Source: Globodera rostochiensis
Taxonomy: Eukaryota; Nematoda; Chromadorea; Rhabditida; Heteroderidae
DNA length: 64,000 bases
NCBI GenBank assembly: GCA_018350325.1
Contig: JAEVLN010000043.1
Coordinates: forward strand, 124,001-188,000
Reading direction: 5' to 3'
Shown here in pieces: positions 1-12,541 of the stretch (its first letter is position 1; each line of letters begins with the position of its first letter). The position numbers were made by a program, and so were the translations under genes. The notes below the pieces were generated by a model, which did not search any database, was not told where the DNA came from, and saw nothing but the letters and a program-made list of their open reading frames with translations.

Positions 1-560
1 GATGGGTGTATGGATGGGGATGGAAGCAATCGCGGTCCGCGGGTGGAGGGGCGAGATGACGGGAGTGGGGATGATCGGAAGAGAAGAGGAAGAAGATAAT
101 GATGACGGGACGGGCGCAAGAAGAAGACGCTGATGAGATGATCGGAAGAGAATTATGGGAGGAAAAAAGAGGATATTTGAAAGAGGGATGATAAGAGGGA
201 AGATGATGGAGAGAGGGGAAAGAGGAAGAAGATGGTGACCAGAAGAGGAAGGAGATGATGCCGGGTCCAAGTGAAGGGGGAGAAAGAAGACGTTGATAGG
301 AAAAAATCAGAGGCAAATGAAGATGGTTGATCAGAAGAAATCAGAAGAGAATGAAGATGGTTGAAGAAATCAGAAGAGAATGAAGATGGTTGATCAGAAG
401 AAATCAGAAGAGAATGAAGATGGTTGATCAGAAGAAATCAGAAGAGAATGAAGATGGTTGATCAGAAGAAATCAGAAGAGAATGAAGATGGTTGATCAGA
501 AGAAATCAGAAGAGAATGAAGATGGTTGATCGGAAGTGAGGTTGAAAAGTTGGACGGAAT
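1..560. repeat. Purine-rich DNA with a 34-bp tandem repeat
   Basis: The first 560 bases are strongly purine-rich on the plus strand. Between about 318 and 536 a unit of 34 bp, reading gaagatggttgatcagaaga followed by aatcagaagagaat, is repeated about six times with one shortened copy near 355-385. No gene is supported here. Confidence 0.85.
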
Positions 561-1181
561 TTCATTGCTGGGCCTCCACGACACAACATTTAATGAATGA
601 AATTGTTTGCAGATCTGCTGGACGTATTTGTTGTTGACGTCGTCCCAGCCCCCCCCCCCACTCACATAAAGTGCGCGAAATTGGTCAAATTGGCCCCTTT
701 TAATGCAATCAAAAATTTGTATGCTGAAAAAAAAATGACGGCAAAGCTGACACACAAATAACAAAACCACAACAAATCTTTTTGTTTTGGGTTTATTAGC
801 AATGATTTTTAATTCGATCATATTCTTCTTCTGCTTGTCCGGATTTTTGTTAAAAAAAGCGTTGATTGATCATCCTCAATCAGATTTTTACTATTCGGTT
901 CGGATCAGCATGTTAATGATCCCTAAAGAAAGCAAAGGAATAGAAAAGAAAGACGACGTCTCAAACCGGCACTCGGATTTCGAAATTTGATCGGAATCGG
1001 GGGAAAAAGCAGAAATTGTTAATCCAAGATCAGGACTCCAGTTTCTTGATACCAATTCAGGTAGATGAGAGGTGTGTATTCGGTTTTTGAAGTTTTTACT
1101 TTTTTTCTGATTGCATAATACGCGGAATATTTTGAATAAGATTTTCAAATTTATTACGGAAAATTGTATATACCTAAAGAC

Positions 1182-1622
1182 TAGGGCTGGGTTTTGCTCC
1201 TACAGTTGTAAATATACTATTTTTCACATGTTTTGGAAATTTTATAAAAAATATCAAAAGTAAAAAATTTTAGGGAAAATGTCGATCTTTGTGGGTGGAT
1301 TTTTGGTCCAAGAAAAAGTCAATTTTTAGGGGTGCATTTTTGAAAATTTTTGAAAAGTCGATTTCTTAGGGGTGTATTTTTCGTTTTTATTGCATTTTTG
1401 TTAAGGAATTTTTGAAAAATGGCGAAATATGTGCTAAAACTCTGAAAAAGCTTAAAATATGTCAGTAAATATGTGCTAAAATACCACCAAAATATGTTTT
1501 AATATGTGCTAAAAAGTCGCCCTAATTCAACAAATTTTTCAAAACAAATACTATTTTTGGGCTTCTCTCATGGTAAGGAATCTACGAAAAAAATATGTTA
1601 TAACATAAAAATCCCAGCCCTA
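1182..1622. mobile_element. hAT-like MITE, 441 bp, with 8-bp target duplication
   Basis: The element begins TAGGGCTGGG and ends with the inverse CCCAGCCCTA. It is flanked by CTAAAGAC (1174-1181) and ATAAAGAC (1623-1630), an 8-bp duplication with one mismatch. TAGGG-type ends and 8-bp duplications are hallmarks of hAT elements. The interior is AT-rich with repeated gtgctaaaa motifs and no coding capacity. A related but end-less copy lies at about 13785-14110. Confidence 0.75.
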
Positions 1623-4600
1623 ATAAAGACAGTCATTTAAAAAGCAAAGTCCCAAATGGGCTGACTGACTGATTTGTGTGAGCAGCAAGTTTCTGGACGT
1701 GGGGGTTGTGGAATAGGGCGGCGGGGATGAGTGAACGGACCGGACCTCACATTAACTGTTTTTATGTGTTGCGTTGCGTCTCCTAAAGGGGCGGAGGGGG
1801 GAATTTGCCAAAAAGGCCATAAAAAGGAATGCACACAAAAGGGGGGGGGGGGGGGAGGTGATGGAAAAGCGTAAAAAATAAAAGTAATTTTTTTTTGTTT
1901 AAAAAATCATATGGAACACACGGACGGCGCCGGCGGCGTGTGGCGGCGATCCGTCCGTCCGTCCGTCGCCAATCGAATTGAATTGAATTGAATTGAATGG
2001 ATGTGATGGGGTTCAGTTGTGAGGAGATGGTGCACAAAAGTGGTGGGGTGAATGGACGGAAATTTTACGATTTCCAATGGACGGAGGGGGGGGGGGGGGA
2101 GGAGGGGGGGAATGTGATGAAAACAAAGGGAAAGGAGGAGAGGCACACGATCGGAAGAGTCAAATAAATAAATAATATGAAATATTAATTACATATCAGT
2201 TTTGCAGAGAACGGCTGACCATCCCCCAACAATGTTTATAATTAAAGATGGAGAAATCGGAATTTTTGTAAAAACCGGAACTGAGATAAAGAAAAACAAA
2301 ATTCAAAAACGATCCGGGGGGTTTCAACTTGCGAAAAGCGGGGTTATCGATAATAATATTTTCTTTTTGTCCAAAGGTCAAAAACTTGGCAGTATTCAAC
2401 TGCTGCATAAGATCAAAATAATTTTGAACAATTCCAATCTTTATGGGTCCATTTTTGGCGCAAAAAAAAGTCGATTACCTATGGGGGTTTGTTGCATTTT
2501 CTTATCCCCGCCGCATTTATCAAAAGATTAATCTGTTTTGGTGTGTAGATGGATGATACATAACGTAAAGAGAAAGAAGATTGATGTGCGAATGGAATTG
2601 GGGGGGGGGGGGGGGAAGTTATGTACCACCACGCAATTGCCACAACAAACCCCCCCCCCTCCCCCCCGCCCGCTAATTCCCAAAAAGCATGGCGCCCCCA
2701 TAATTAAATTGTCAAAAAGCATGTAATTTTTCCAAAAAGAATGGCCGCCGCCGCCCTCCCTAATTTCCAAAAATTCCTCCATACTTCACGCGGCAGCGGA
2801 CTCTCTACATACTTACAGCTTATAAAGGAAAGGACGGAAGAAAAGGTGAAGCAAGCAAGCAAGCAAAAGCTTGTTTTTGGTGTTTTTGTCTGTCCAAAAT
2901 TGGGGGGGGGGGGGGAGCGGGGAATGTGTGCGGCGGCGACGACGACGACAACACACAGACAATGTGCGCCGGCGGAGGCGGCGGATGGAATAGAGAAAAG
3001 AATTGATGATGAGAGAATAGGGCGGCCCTCCCGGCGACGGACGGACCACAACTACCAGCATTCATTTATTCTCCATTCATCCCCCCCCCACACTCATAGT
3101 CCGCGCCCCGTCCGTCGTCGTCGTCGTGGTGGTGTATGTGTGTACGTAGCTGCTGTGAGGCCAGCAGCACCAAAGCAGTTGATGTTGATGGACTTGGTGT
3201 TTGGGAAGCAGTACATGCATGCATTCCGTTGTTGCTCTACTGACCACGCACAAAACAAAGGCTAAGCCACAACAACCGGCGGCGGGTCGATCAACTGCGG
3301 CCTCGCCTTTGTTGTCCCAGAACTACAGCGAATTTGCGCCAATTTAATGTAATTATTTTTAATTAAACACAATGAGCCAATGTGTTATGCCGTTGCAAAA
3401 CGTTCAGCAGTAGTTTAGAGGTTATAAGAAGCAGTACAAAACAGATCAGTGACTCTCGGGAACGGTTTTGTGCCAATGAATATATTTGGCAGCTCTGTTG
3501 GACGGACCGGTGTCGGGCACTTGCACCGAACCAATGGGGGAGGGGGAGGGGGGGGGGACGAGTATATAAAATGGAGGGTGTGGGTGAGTGCAGCAAAAGA
3601 ATGAGAGGAAAGTGCGGGGGCCGGGGGGCCGGGGCGGGGGGAGGCTGCGGACATTCTCCCCGTCCTACTCGCCGCCCCCTCTCCACCACCACCATTTTCG
3701 CCGCCCAAGGGGCAGCCAGCCAGCCAGCCTCCTGCTGCACAATCAACTCTCAAGAAAAATTGGTGGTGCTGGAGGAGACGAAGCAAAGCTATAAATAGCC
3801 TCCCCCTCCCCCGGGGGGGGGGGGGAAGGCAAAGGCAACGGCGCTTCGGGGTGGACGACGAGAGGCAAATGAGTACCCATCCGTCCGCCCACCCAACCGC
3901 CCACTCGTTGTCCACCCCCGACAAACTTTGGGGCCAAATGGACAACCGGAAGGGGCAAAGAAAGAGAGTGGGAGAATGAAAGCACCAAAGAATGAGTGGA
4001 AGAATTTAACGAAAAAAATCTAAAAAATGGTGGCCAAATGTGCCGATCATTTTTAAAATGAAAAAACACCCGAAGGGATTTAAGGACACAGGACTTGGAG
4101 GACGAAAGTACCAAAAAATGGGGGGGGGGGGGAACTGAATTTTTAAATAAAAATGTGAAATCTACTCAAAGTGGCCAAACAAGAGCGCATTATTCTTTTA
4201 GTTACCTAATCATGAAAACTAGCAATTTGCAAAGTCATTAAAAATATTTTTGTAAATAAGGCAAAAGCGTGCCTAAAGAGAAAACTAACCATTTTAGGCG
4301 AGTTTATGACGCAATGGCTGGAAGTTATGTGCACCACAAAATTGGCCTGCTGGCTGACCCATTTTGGAAGGACTCAAAACACTTTGGGCACCCAAACCCT
4401 CAAAGGCAAAATGAAAGGACGGCAGCAGTGCCTGCCCCCTCCGGGGGTACACACTGTGGTGGAAATCATCCGACCGAGTTTGGACAATTCAGTGCCAGGA
4501 CGACTCAACGCTGCCGGTCATAGCTTACTAATTGTGTAACTTCTCATCAATAGACACATTTGGCACTAATTGAAAGCGCGTAAAATTAGCATAAAATTTT

Positions 4601-7335
4601 TATGAGGAAGAGAGAGTTGAAACAATTGGACACACATAAAAAAGGGTGGTAGGCTTTTAAATGTAAAAAATAAGAATTTTAAAGTTTTTTTTTTGGTTTA
4701 CCGGTATAACTTTTGCGGTATAATTTAAGTTTTTGTGTACAAAAAATGCTCAACCAATAAGCTCAGAATGGCACTTGTCTATTTGGTGAAAAAATTATAA
4801 CAGACGACTCGTCCCGCCCGCCCGCCGCCGTTAAATTGTGCCGGGAATGGCCAAAATGGGGTATGGGAAGAGGGGAGGGGGGGGGGGGGTGCACATTGGC
4901 ATTGTGGTGGAGGACACTCGGCACGCGGGCCGGCCCGGCGCCGGCCAAACACAGCACAGTAAGGGGAGGAAGGAGATAATTCCATTACTGCTCCATGACA
5001 GATGGCCAGAGCCTTTAGGCGGTGCAGCAGGAAGGGGGGGGGGGGATGGCCGTTGGCCAGCCCATGCCAACGGCGCGGTTGGTTCGCTCACTTCCGGTCC
5101 ACTTCTTTCACCACTCCATTCTCTTTCGGTTGGTGCACCCCAACAGCACCAACAGCAGCAGCAGCACGAAGTGTGGTGGCGGATGGGAAAATACATTCAT
5201 ATATATACACTTGCTTCCAATTATGCATTGATGGAGCAATGGAGCACCTTGATGGATGCTGAATGGAGGTGCGGTGCGAGGAGGGGAGGGGGGAATAATA
5301 GAAGAAATGGGCTTCTCGGAAGCACTAAAATGGGCAAGAGGGGAGGGGAGGGGAGGGGAGGGGGGGGGGGCAATTGGAAGGCTGCTGTTGCTGCTGCCAC
5401 TGTTGGGAAGCAAGTGAATTGACCGGAGTGGGCAAACTGCTGGCTGCTACCCCAAGTCCACCAGTTGACCAAACTTTGGGAGCCCTGCTGGTGGCAGCAA
5501 ACCGTTTTTACAAAATTAATTTTTGTTCCGTTGCTTTGGTCTCTGATTCATCTGCGGAGGGAAAAAGCTCCGTAAAATATTTTGAATCGGAGAAATTTCA
5601 TTCACGAGAACACTGACCATGGGTTCAGGAGCAGAATCGGCGAGTATAAAAGCGGCTTGTAGCACAAGCGCACCCACTCAGATTTTTGTGGACACTAAGA
5701 AGTGGAGGGGGGGGGGGCGCCGGAGGGGGAGGGGCAGCAGATGACGTAAGAAGCCTCCAGCCATCAGTGTCTCAAGTTCGGTGGCCAAAATTTCGTAAAA
5801 AGGCGGCGGAAGAAAAAGGCGGCGACTACGACGACGACGATGACGTCAGCATCTCGACTGGGCCAATCTGCCCACGACTTTTGTTACGTACGCGTCAGCT
5901 GCAACCGCCACTTTTGGCACACAAACTGCAGAGACGAGACACACAGACAAAAACAGCTATTATTCATTCATTCTCGTGCACACCAGCGTTTGCAGCGGGG
6001 CGAGAAAATTTGGGTCGATCACAATCACTAAAAGCTTAAAGCGGACAAAATCACTATGAAATTCCCTAATACGGAATGCGCGATTTTCCTGACCAATTTT
6101 CTTACGTATGTAACAAAAAGTTATTCGGAATTTTGACCAATTTCAAACACCAGACACGAATTCGAACAATTTTTGTCTCCAAAATTAAACAAAAATTTCT
6201 AACGTTTGCGCCAAAAATGCTGAACTTGAGAACATTTTTGTTGACAAATAATGCCTGACAAAAATACTGATTGCGATGTAGCACCCCGCATCCCATTTTA
6301 CAAAATTTCACCTCACTTCATCATCTGAGAATCTCAAATGTATCTATATTTGCAGCTTAACCAAAATACTCTTTTTACTTTTGCATTTGAATAAAGTTTT
6401 TAGTTTTTAAAAATGAACTTGGGTCAGTACCGATAGTAGCTCCAACCATTTCAGCAGTTGATCTCAGTTTCGATCGGTTTCGAACCTCGGACCAGACTTT
6501 CAAAGTTTTCGAAAATCTTTTTGCTCCAAAAAACGGATACCGCACACTCGACTACGGCGGCCAATAGGTGGGGCGAGACTCCGGGCTACGGAAGAAGTCC
6601 CCGGTTTTCGGTTAGGCCGGTTTTATCCCGGTTTTCGGTTTTTGGGCCAAAAAAGTCGGTTTTCGGTTTCGGTTCGGTTAACCGACCGTGAACAACCCTA
6701 CAAAACACTACATATAACTTAACGCAGGAAATAGCAATTAAATTTGGCATTGGGCGTTGGCGTTGTGCATCAAAAAAAAGAGGAGAAATTACAGCAGAAA
6801 TCGAGTTGGCCACACATCGAAACCAATAATTTTTGATTAGCACAGAGCTTGGCAACTAAATTGTCTACCCAAAAGCAAAATCTTTAAGCTCAAATCAAAT
6901 TTTTTCTTAACATTTTTCAGTAAACAAGCTGAAAAAAGTAGCATTTTAAGTAAAATTAGCGCAAATCACACAATTGGGGCATTGAAAAGGGAGGCAAAAC
7001 GAAGTAATCAAGGTGGTTTTAAATATTTTTTTAAATTTTTATAATATCTTTTTTAATCAGCATCCATAACTGTGTTATCGAAAATCGGTGAAATTCATCC
7101 TTGCAGTTTACCTGGCTCGAACCCCTGGCTCAGAGCAAAAATGCACTGTTTGTGTTGTGTAAATACAGTATGCCAACATTTTTGAATTCCTCTTCAACAC
7201 GCGTGCAATTTTGCTATTTCCAAATCTATTGGGGCGTAAGTTACCTATAGTGCAAAATGGTACCCGCTATGGTTTTGCCAACTTTGAGAAGCAGTATCTC
7301 AGCTCATAGTTATTGCCGCAGCCTAAAAATGATAC
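1623..7335. other. Long non-coding region with G-tracts and TATA-like motifs
   Basis: No reading frame here has convincing coding character: the open frames are made open by G/C-rich low complexity. The region contains G runs of about 9-15 bases (for example near 1840, 2090, 2600, 2900, 3550, 3815, 4120, 4880, 5040, 5365 and 5710), short GACGAC and CAGCAG arrays, and TATA-like boxes at about 3564 (TATATAAAA) and 3791 (TATAAATA). Between 6590 and 6690 there is a short ggttttcggtt-type repeat. It could carry promoters or exons of a gene I cannot recognise. Confidence 0.5.
5645..5651 (+). promoter_or_regulatory. Possible TATA box
   Basis: TATAAAA stands in a GC-rich setting (cgagTATAAAAgcggc). 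I found no ATG-initiated gene downstream that I can support, so this is only a candidate core promoter on the plus strand. Confidence 0.3.
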
Positions 7336-7378
7336 CATTCGATTTCTCTCGAGGAGAGGAATCGAATGATGTATAAAA
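7336..7378 (+). promoter_or_regulatory. Palindrome plus TATA box upstream of the UCH gene
   Basis: A near-perfect inverted repeat with 15-16 base arms, CATTCGATTTCTCTC and its complement, spans 7336-7368. Three bases later comes TATAAAA at 7372-7378. The ATG of the deubiquitinase gene is 136 bases further on, a distance suited to a core promoter with a short leader. What is seen is the palindrome and the TATA motif; a regulatory role is inference. Confidence 0.5.
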
Positions 7379-7513
7379 CGTGCCAAACCCTCACTAGTCA
7401 GGTGGTCGTATTCTTCTAGACGTTTACCGAAATCGGTCGAAAATCATTTGATGATCAAGAAAATCCGTTTCTTTATCATTTAGTATCAATCTCCTAAATA
7501 ATATTCTCTAATA

Positions 7514-8674
7514 ATGACTGCCGAAGCTGCTGCTTGGATACCGCTTGAATCAAACCCTGAAGCATTTAACAAGGTATGCATTTTTCAATTACGCTGAAAG
7601 TGGAGACTGTTGTGAGTCGTGAAAGTCCTGAGTAATCCTAATTAGAACTCCATAATTGTTATCGCAGAGCACAAAAATAATTGGTGCCACCATATGTCCG
7701 GGGTCTTTAGAAACTAAAACCAATAAAAGCTAAATAGTAAGCAGTGACATTCTAACCTTTCTACGCCTTTCAGTACGTTGAGATTATGGGAGTCAAGGGA
7801 GTGGAGTGTCATGAGCTGCTCGGCTTTGAGCCTGAGCTGATCGATTTCGTGCCGGGCCCTCACTTGGCGCTGATTTTCTGCTACCCGTATCAGGCGAAAG
7901 CGAATGCATTTCTTAAGAACATCTACGGACAGTTGGCGGAGTCGGGCTATGTCAAGCCGAAATGGGCCTTCTTTATGCAGCAAAATATTCGCAACGCTTG
8001 CGGAACTTTTGCGCTCTTTCATTCACTGCTGAACAACATCAAACGCATTGACATTGGTGGGCTCTTTTATCGACAATTGTTTGAAATACGGAATTTTGCT
8101 GATTTTTCAAATTTAGAGGGTAGCGAATTTGGTGAGTGGTTCGGTCTGACAAAACAAGACGGAGCTGAAGGCGCTAACCTTCTTGCGAACAATTCGAAGC
8201 TGGCCGCCCTGCATGAGCACTGTGCTCTGAACGCATCAGAGACGAATGTTCCAGACAAAGTTGACTACCATTTCATCTCGTACATTGTTCACGACGGGCG
8301 TCTCTTTGAATTCGGTAATGGATTCTGTCGGTGGCGTAGTCAGCCTTTGGGGTCAAACTAGCGTCAGCAAAATTGGTATCGCGATTAGAAAAAATTGCCA
8401 CCGGCGAAATAACGACACAAAAATCCAGTTTCCAGTTTACTCTCGGCCTAATAACAACTCGTTATACAAGAGAGTAAAAACTCGTAAAATATAATGCTTA
8501 TTCTTGTTCAAAAAACACTTCTTTTTAGACTCTATGCAGGAATTCCCCCGTGACTGTGGGCCTTCCAGTGACGACACTTTCTTGGCCGATGTGGGCACTG
8601 TTTGCAAGGAACTGATGGGTCAACTGGAGACTATTTCGTGCAACGCAATTGTGCTCAGTGCCAAAGAGGATTGA
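7514..8674 (+). CDS. Ubiquitin C-terminal hydrolase, UCH-L1/L3 type (peptidase C12)
   Basis: This is a cysteine protease that removes small adducts from the C-terminus of ubiquitin. Four exons, 7514-7573, 7774-8056, 8117-8314 and 8529-8674, join in frame to give 228 residues, close to the roughly 230 of human UCHL3. The N-terminus has WIPLESNPE, like the family's W-L-PLE-NPE. The oxyanion Gln90 and catalytic Cys96 lie in FMQQNIRNACGT. His166 lies in DYHFI and Asp181 in LFEFD. The Asp codon is split by the last intron, so it appears only after splicing. Intron 2 (8057-8116) is exactly 60 bp and stop-free, so an unspliced read would insert 20 residues. A polyadenylation signal AATAAA is at 8756-8761. 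It heads a same-strand trio with FAF1-like and ATG10-like genes. Confidence 0.94.
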
Positions 8675-8755
8675 TGTTGGGTGAACGGAGACAATATTTG
8701 TGCTCTCCCAAAATTGTTGTTTTACACATTTTATCAAATTTACTTTGAAACCTTG

Positions 8756-8761
8756 AATAAA
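8756..8761 (+). promoter_or_regulatory. Polyadenylation signal of the UCH gene
   Basis: AATAAA lies 82 bases after the stop codon of the UCH gene and is the first canonical signal downstream. Confidence 0.6.
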
Positions 8762-9489
8762 ATTGAAGCATTGAACGGATGAAGCGCAGCGTTAGGTCGA
8801 TTTCATGCATTTTTAAGTTAGTAGTCAATTTTCAAAAATTGTTTTTTTGAAAAATGTTCGGATTCTACGGACCCCTAAAAACACTCATGTTTACAACCTT
8901 TTTTTAGAAATTTTCATCAATAAATTAAAATTTTTCGAGTCGCCAAAAATTTTGAAAAAAAATTGTTTTTGAGTTGTAAAAATTTTAGTTTCAAAAATTT
9001 TCGCAGGAATCACAAAAAACCTTTTTAAGACAAGTTTTATCGCTTTGGTTTTTTTTGTGGGCACGGATTTGTAGGCACTAAAAATAGTCGAAATATGTAG
9101 GCACTAAAATTCAAAATTAACATTTTCGTTCAGTTTAGTTCAAAATTTTTTTTGCGATGAATTGACTTTATGTCCCTCGCCTAATTGATTTTGGTGAGAA
9201 ATGAGTGAGAATATTGCGTACATCGTAAAAAAAGGTAGACCGAGTGCTTCTTTCTTATGCCTGCCCGCATCCAAAGTCCAAATTTATCATCATTTTGGTT
9301 TTCATTACATTAAATGCAAACAAAAACCAAAGAAAGTTCATTCGCCTGCCTATGAAAAAAGCGTTTTTTCAGACGATAGCCATAGAATTAGCTTTTGGAT
9401 CAAACCCGAAATACTTTCTGTTCATTCACTTTTAGCTTACATATTTATTTATTTTTCTGTAAATCGGCACCAATCACAGCAGCATCAGA
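8762..9489. other. AT-rich intergenic stretch
   Basis: Only T-runs and a repeated gtaggcactaaaa phrase (9071-9110) are visible between the UCH and FAF1-like genes. It must contain the promoter or trans-splice region of the next gene, but no motif stands out. Confidence 0.5.
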
Positions 9490-11995
9490 ATGGACGGAGA
9501 TGGTGATGATTCTTATTCAACCAGCAACAAAAACAGTGTGCCCAAAATGGACTCGACCTCTCAAAGCTCATTGGATGCCACTGTCGGAGAGTCATCGAAC
9601 AGCTTAAACAAAACAACGGTAAACCATTCTGACGATGATCTCGACTACACCACTAACTACGATTCGGATTTGGAGTTGGACAAGGGCGCATTGCAAAATG
9701 ACAACCAACTGCCGTTAGTGCCCACCGAGTTCACCTCCATTCAAGAGGCCATACAGAATTTGACAGCCGTCTTTGAATCAAGGTTTTTGTTTTTTTTGAA
9801 GAATGGAATAAAAGTAAAATAATGATGAGTTTTCGGAAACGAATGGGTCCACGTCTGACATGACCGTTCCAGAATTGAATTTTGATTTGAATTCTATCAA
9901 ATTGGGTTCGTTGCTGGGGGAGGGGGACCCCGAAATTTTAGGAAAAAAACCATATTTTGGAGGAGCCCTAACAAAAGTGCTATCGAACATTTTTTGAAAA
10001 ACTGTTTAAGAAAAGATGCAGTATAAACGGAGAAAGATGAATGTTCGGTAAAGTTATTTCAAATTGAGTTTTGACAATGAGATGGAAATTTTGATCTTTA
10101 ATTTCGCTTTTGAAAAAAAATATTCCTTCCGGGCCCGTATTGCCTTGGCCACAATATCCGCAACTCTATCCCTGAATTTTGTTTATTTTTTAAAAATTTT
10201 AATGTAAATAATTTTCATTATATTTTCTAAAGAAAATTGGGAAGGAGCCCTAAATTGGCATTACTTTTTAGATACGGGGCTCAACATGCGCCTTTTTTCC
10301 AAGGTTCTTTGCTTGAGGCAATTACCGAGGCCTTCGATTCGCCCGGTGGTGGCGTCGAACAGCGACGACCATTGGCCATTTACCTTCACAATGACAATGC
10401 AGTCGCTGCGCACATTTTTGCTCAAACGGTTTGTTTGAATAAAATGAAACAAAATTTGAAGCTCAAGCTATTCAAGGGCAGGCCTCCATCAAAAGCAAGC
10501 AGTACATTGGGCAACTCAGCTAGCTAGCTTTCCATTTTAGGGGAAAACATCAAAATATGCCCAAGAACTAATTCCATTTCACCAATCTTTAGGTGATGTC
10601 CAATGTGAATGTGAGCAATCTCTTAAAGTGTCAATTCGTCTTGTGGGCTTGGGACGCGTCTCTGCACGACAACAAACAGAGCTTTTTTGAGTGGATGGAC
10701 TTGGCGAACATTGGCACGATTGGAAATAGCATCAAAATGATCCCCTCTTCTAAATACCCGCTGCTCATTGTGCTGATCAAGGAGCGTGGGGTGATTGCAC
10801 GCGCAGACTGCATTTACGGTACGCGGTTGAACCCTACGAATTTATAATTTAAAAAATAAAAACACACCCCTTTATTATAAATTAACTGATATACCTAATC
10901 AAATAGCGGCTTTTTGATGTGCACTTTTTGGCGTCTTCCATAACTCATCACCATTTAAGACCGGTGCAATAACTTAATTCAAGCTTAACCGATTCAGACA
11001 TTTTTAAATGCCATTCGAAAGCTTTGGACAAATCTCAAAAAGTTATGCCAAAAACTTCCCAAAAATGCGGTATTTTTACCTTCTGTGCCATAACCTTTTT
11101 AATATTTGTCAAATCGCAAGTAACTCTTCTAGTTCTTTCGAGTAGCTTTAATTGAATCGGTTAAGGTTAAAGCATTGTCCCTTTTTTTGATTTTCTTTTT
11201 CTGAAATTTTTGTTTATTTTATTATTTTTACTCCTTTGTTTTCAGGTCAGGACACTGCGGTGATGACGACACAAAAGCTGATCGAGGCCTTAGACCAGTT
11301 TCAGAACATCAAGCAGGTGGACGCGGAGCAAGAGCGAAGCAGAGCCGAGCGAGAGCTGTTCCGGCGCGAGCAGTCGGAGGAGTACCACCGCGGGTTGGCC
11401 GCCGACAAAGCGAAGCAGGAGGAGCAGAAGCGGAGAAAACAGCTGGAACAGTTAAGACACTATTTTTAATCCTTTTTTGATTTTGCTTAGCCGAATTCGT
11501 AACTAAGGTTAAACCAGGTTCGCGAAAAATTTTGCAAATATGAATTTTTTTCACAGAGAAGAAGCGGAGAAACGTGCGCAAGACGAGCAGAAAAAACAGG
11601 ATCATCTGAACTGCTTGGCCAAAATGTTGCCCACCGAACCGTCTGTGGGAGATCCGCAAGCAATCACTATCCGTCTTCGTTTCCCGGACGGTCAGTCGAA
11701 TTCGCGGCGGTTCAGAGATTGCGAAAATGTGGACATGCTGCTCGTCTACGCTGCAACGCTTGGGTACGACTCGGACAGATATCGCATTTGGACATCGGAC
11801 ATGCCCAGGAAGGAGGTAAGATTGATCAGTCAATGTTGATTGGATGATTTGGGAGAAGGTGGGGGCGTACGCTTTGGCCAGACCAATACATCAAATTTTA
11901 GACATTTTTTTTAGATCGCAACATTGAACCCTTCCAAATCATTCGCGCAGCTGAACTGGACGAAGCGTGAGCAGTTGAACGTGGAGGAGAAGTGA
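9490..11995 (+). CDS. FAF1-type UAS and UBX domain protein (p97/Cdc48 adaptor)
   Basis: Members of this family bind the AAA ATPase p97 through a UBX domain and bring it ubiquitylated clients. Six exons join in frame: 9490-9782, 10272-10428, 10593-10818, 11246-11450, 11557-11815 and 11915-11995, giving 406 residues. Residues 1-90 are acidic and Ser-rich. Residues 98-226 form a UAS (thioredoxin-like) domain with APFFQGSL, RRPLAIYLHND and FVLWAWD. Residues 230-320 are a charged helix or coiled coil rich in Glu, Arg and Gln. Residues 326-406 are the UBX domain, with ITIRLRFPDG and a P-R touch-turn in MPRKE. The protein is shorter than human FAF1 (about 650), because the N-terminal ubiquitin-like part is missing or not found. 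The C. elegans counterpart would be UBXN-3. Intron 1 holds an unexplained open frame. Confidence 0.92.
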
Positions 11996-12541
11996 TCGGT
12001 CGGTCTCGGCGATTGTATTGGTCAATCAGCGAAAGAAATTGTGACAATGATTTTGATGACAAAATCGCCAGATGTTTATTTTTGGCACTCATTGTGTTTT
12101 GGATTATTCGTCCTCAAATAATATTGGATGCGTTTTATGTGTACCCTCTGAATGTATGACAGTTTTATTATTTCTTTGTATTCTATCGACACTGTCCTGT
12201 TTCACAGTGGACTATACGATATTATTATTGATTTGTTCGGTTCGCGATCGGAGCTCAAACTTTGAATCGATCATTTCGGATTCTTTGCTGAGGATTTGGC
12301 GGGAATTTCGTAAAAATGCCGGGCAAAAAACTGGAGTTGAGCAAAATTGGAGCGGGATCGGATTGCAAAGTTTTCGAAGACCGTGGGTGGAAACCGGAAT
12401 TTTTACCCCAGAAAAGTCCTGTTTCCGGGAATTCGCTCAACTCTACAAAAAATGCATCTCTATAAAGAGTTTAAATTTGTCCAAAATTTTGGGCGTAGTA
12501 AAACTAAATTTTAAACAAATCATGCCAACGAAACATTTAGA
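11996..12541. other. Intergenic gap between FAF1-like and ATG10-like genes
   Basis: This 546-bp stretch contains no recognisable gene or canonical polyadenylation signal. A short open frame (12072-12545) has no family resemblance and reads through AT-rich DNA. The spacing is wider than the roughly 100 bp usual inside C. elegans operons. Confidence 0.5.

Noticed and set aside
2741..3265. 174-codon plus-strand frame starting MAAAALPNFQKFLH
   Set aside because: It passes through G-runs and GACGAC arrays, has no recognisable domain, and overlapping minus-strand frames are equally open.
4269..4539. Two overlapping plus-strand frames of 77 and 84 codons
   Set aside because: Both look equally protein-like and neither has splice context or a known family, so I could not choose a real gene.
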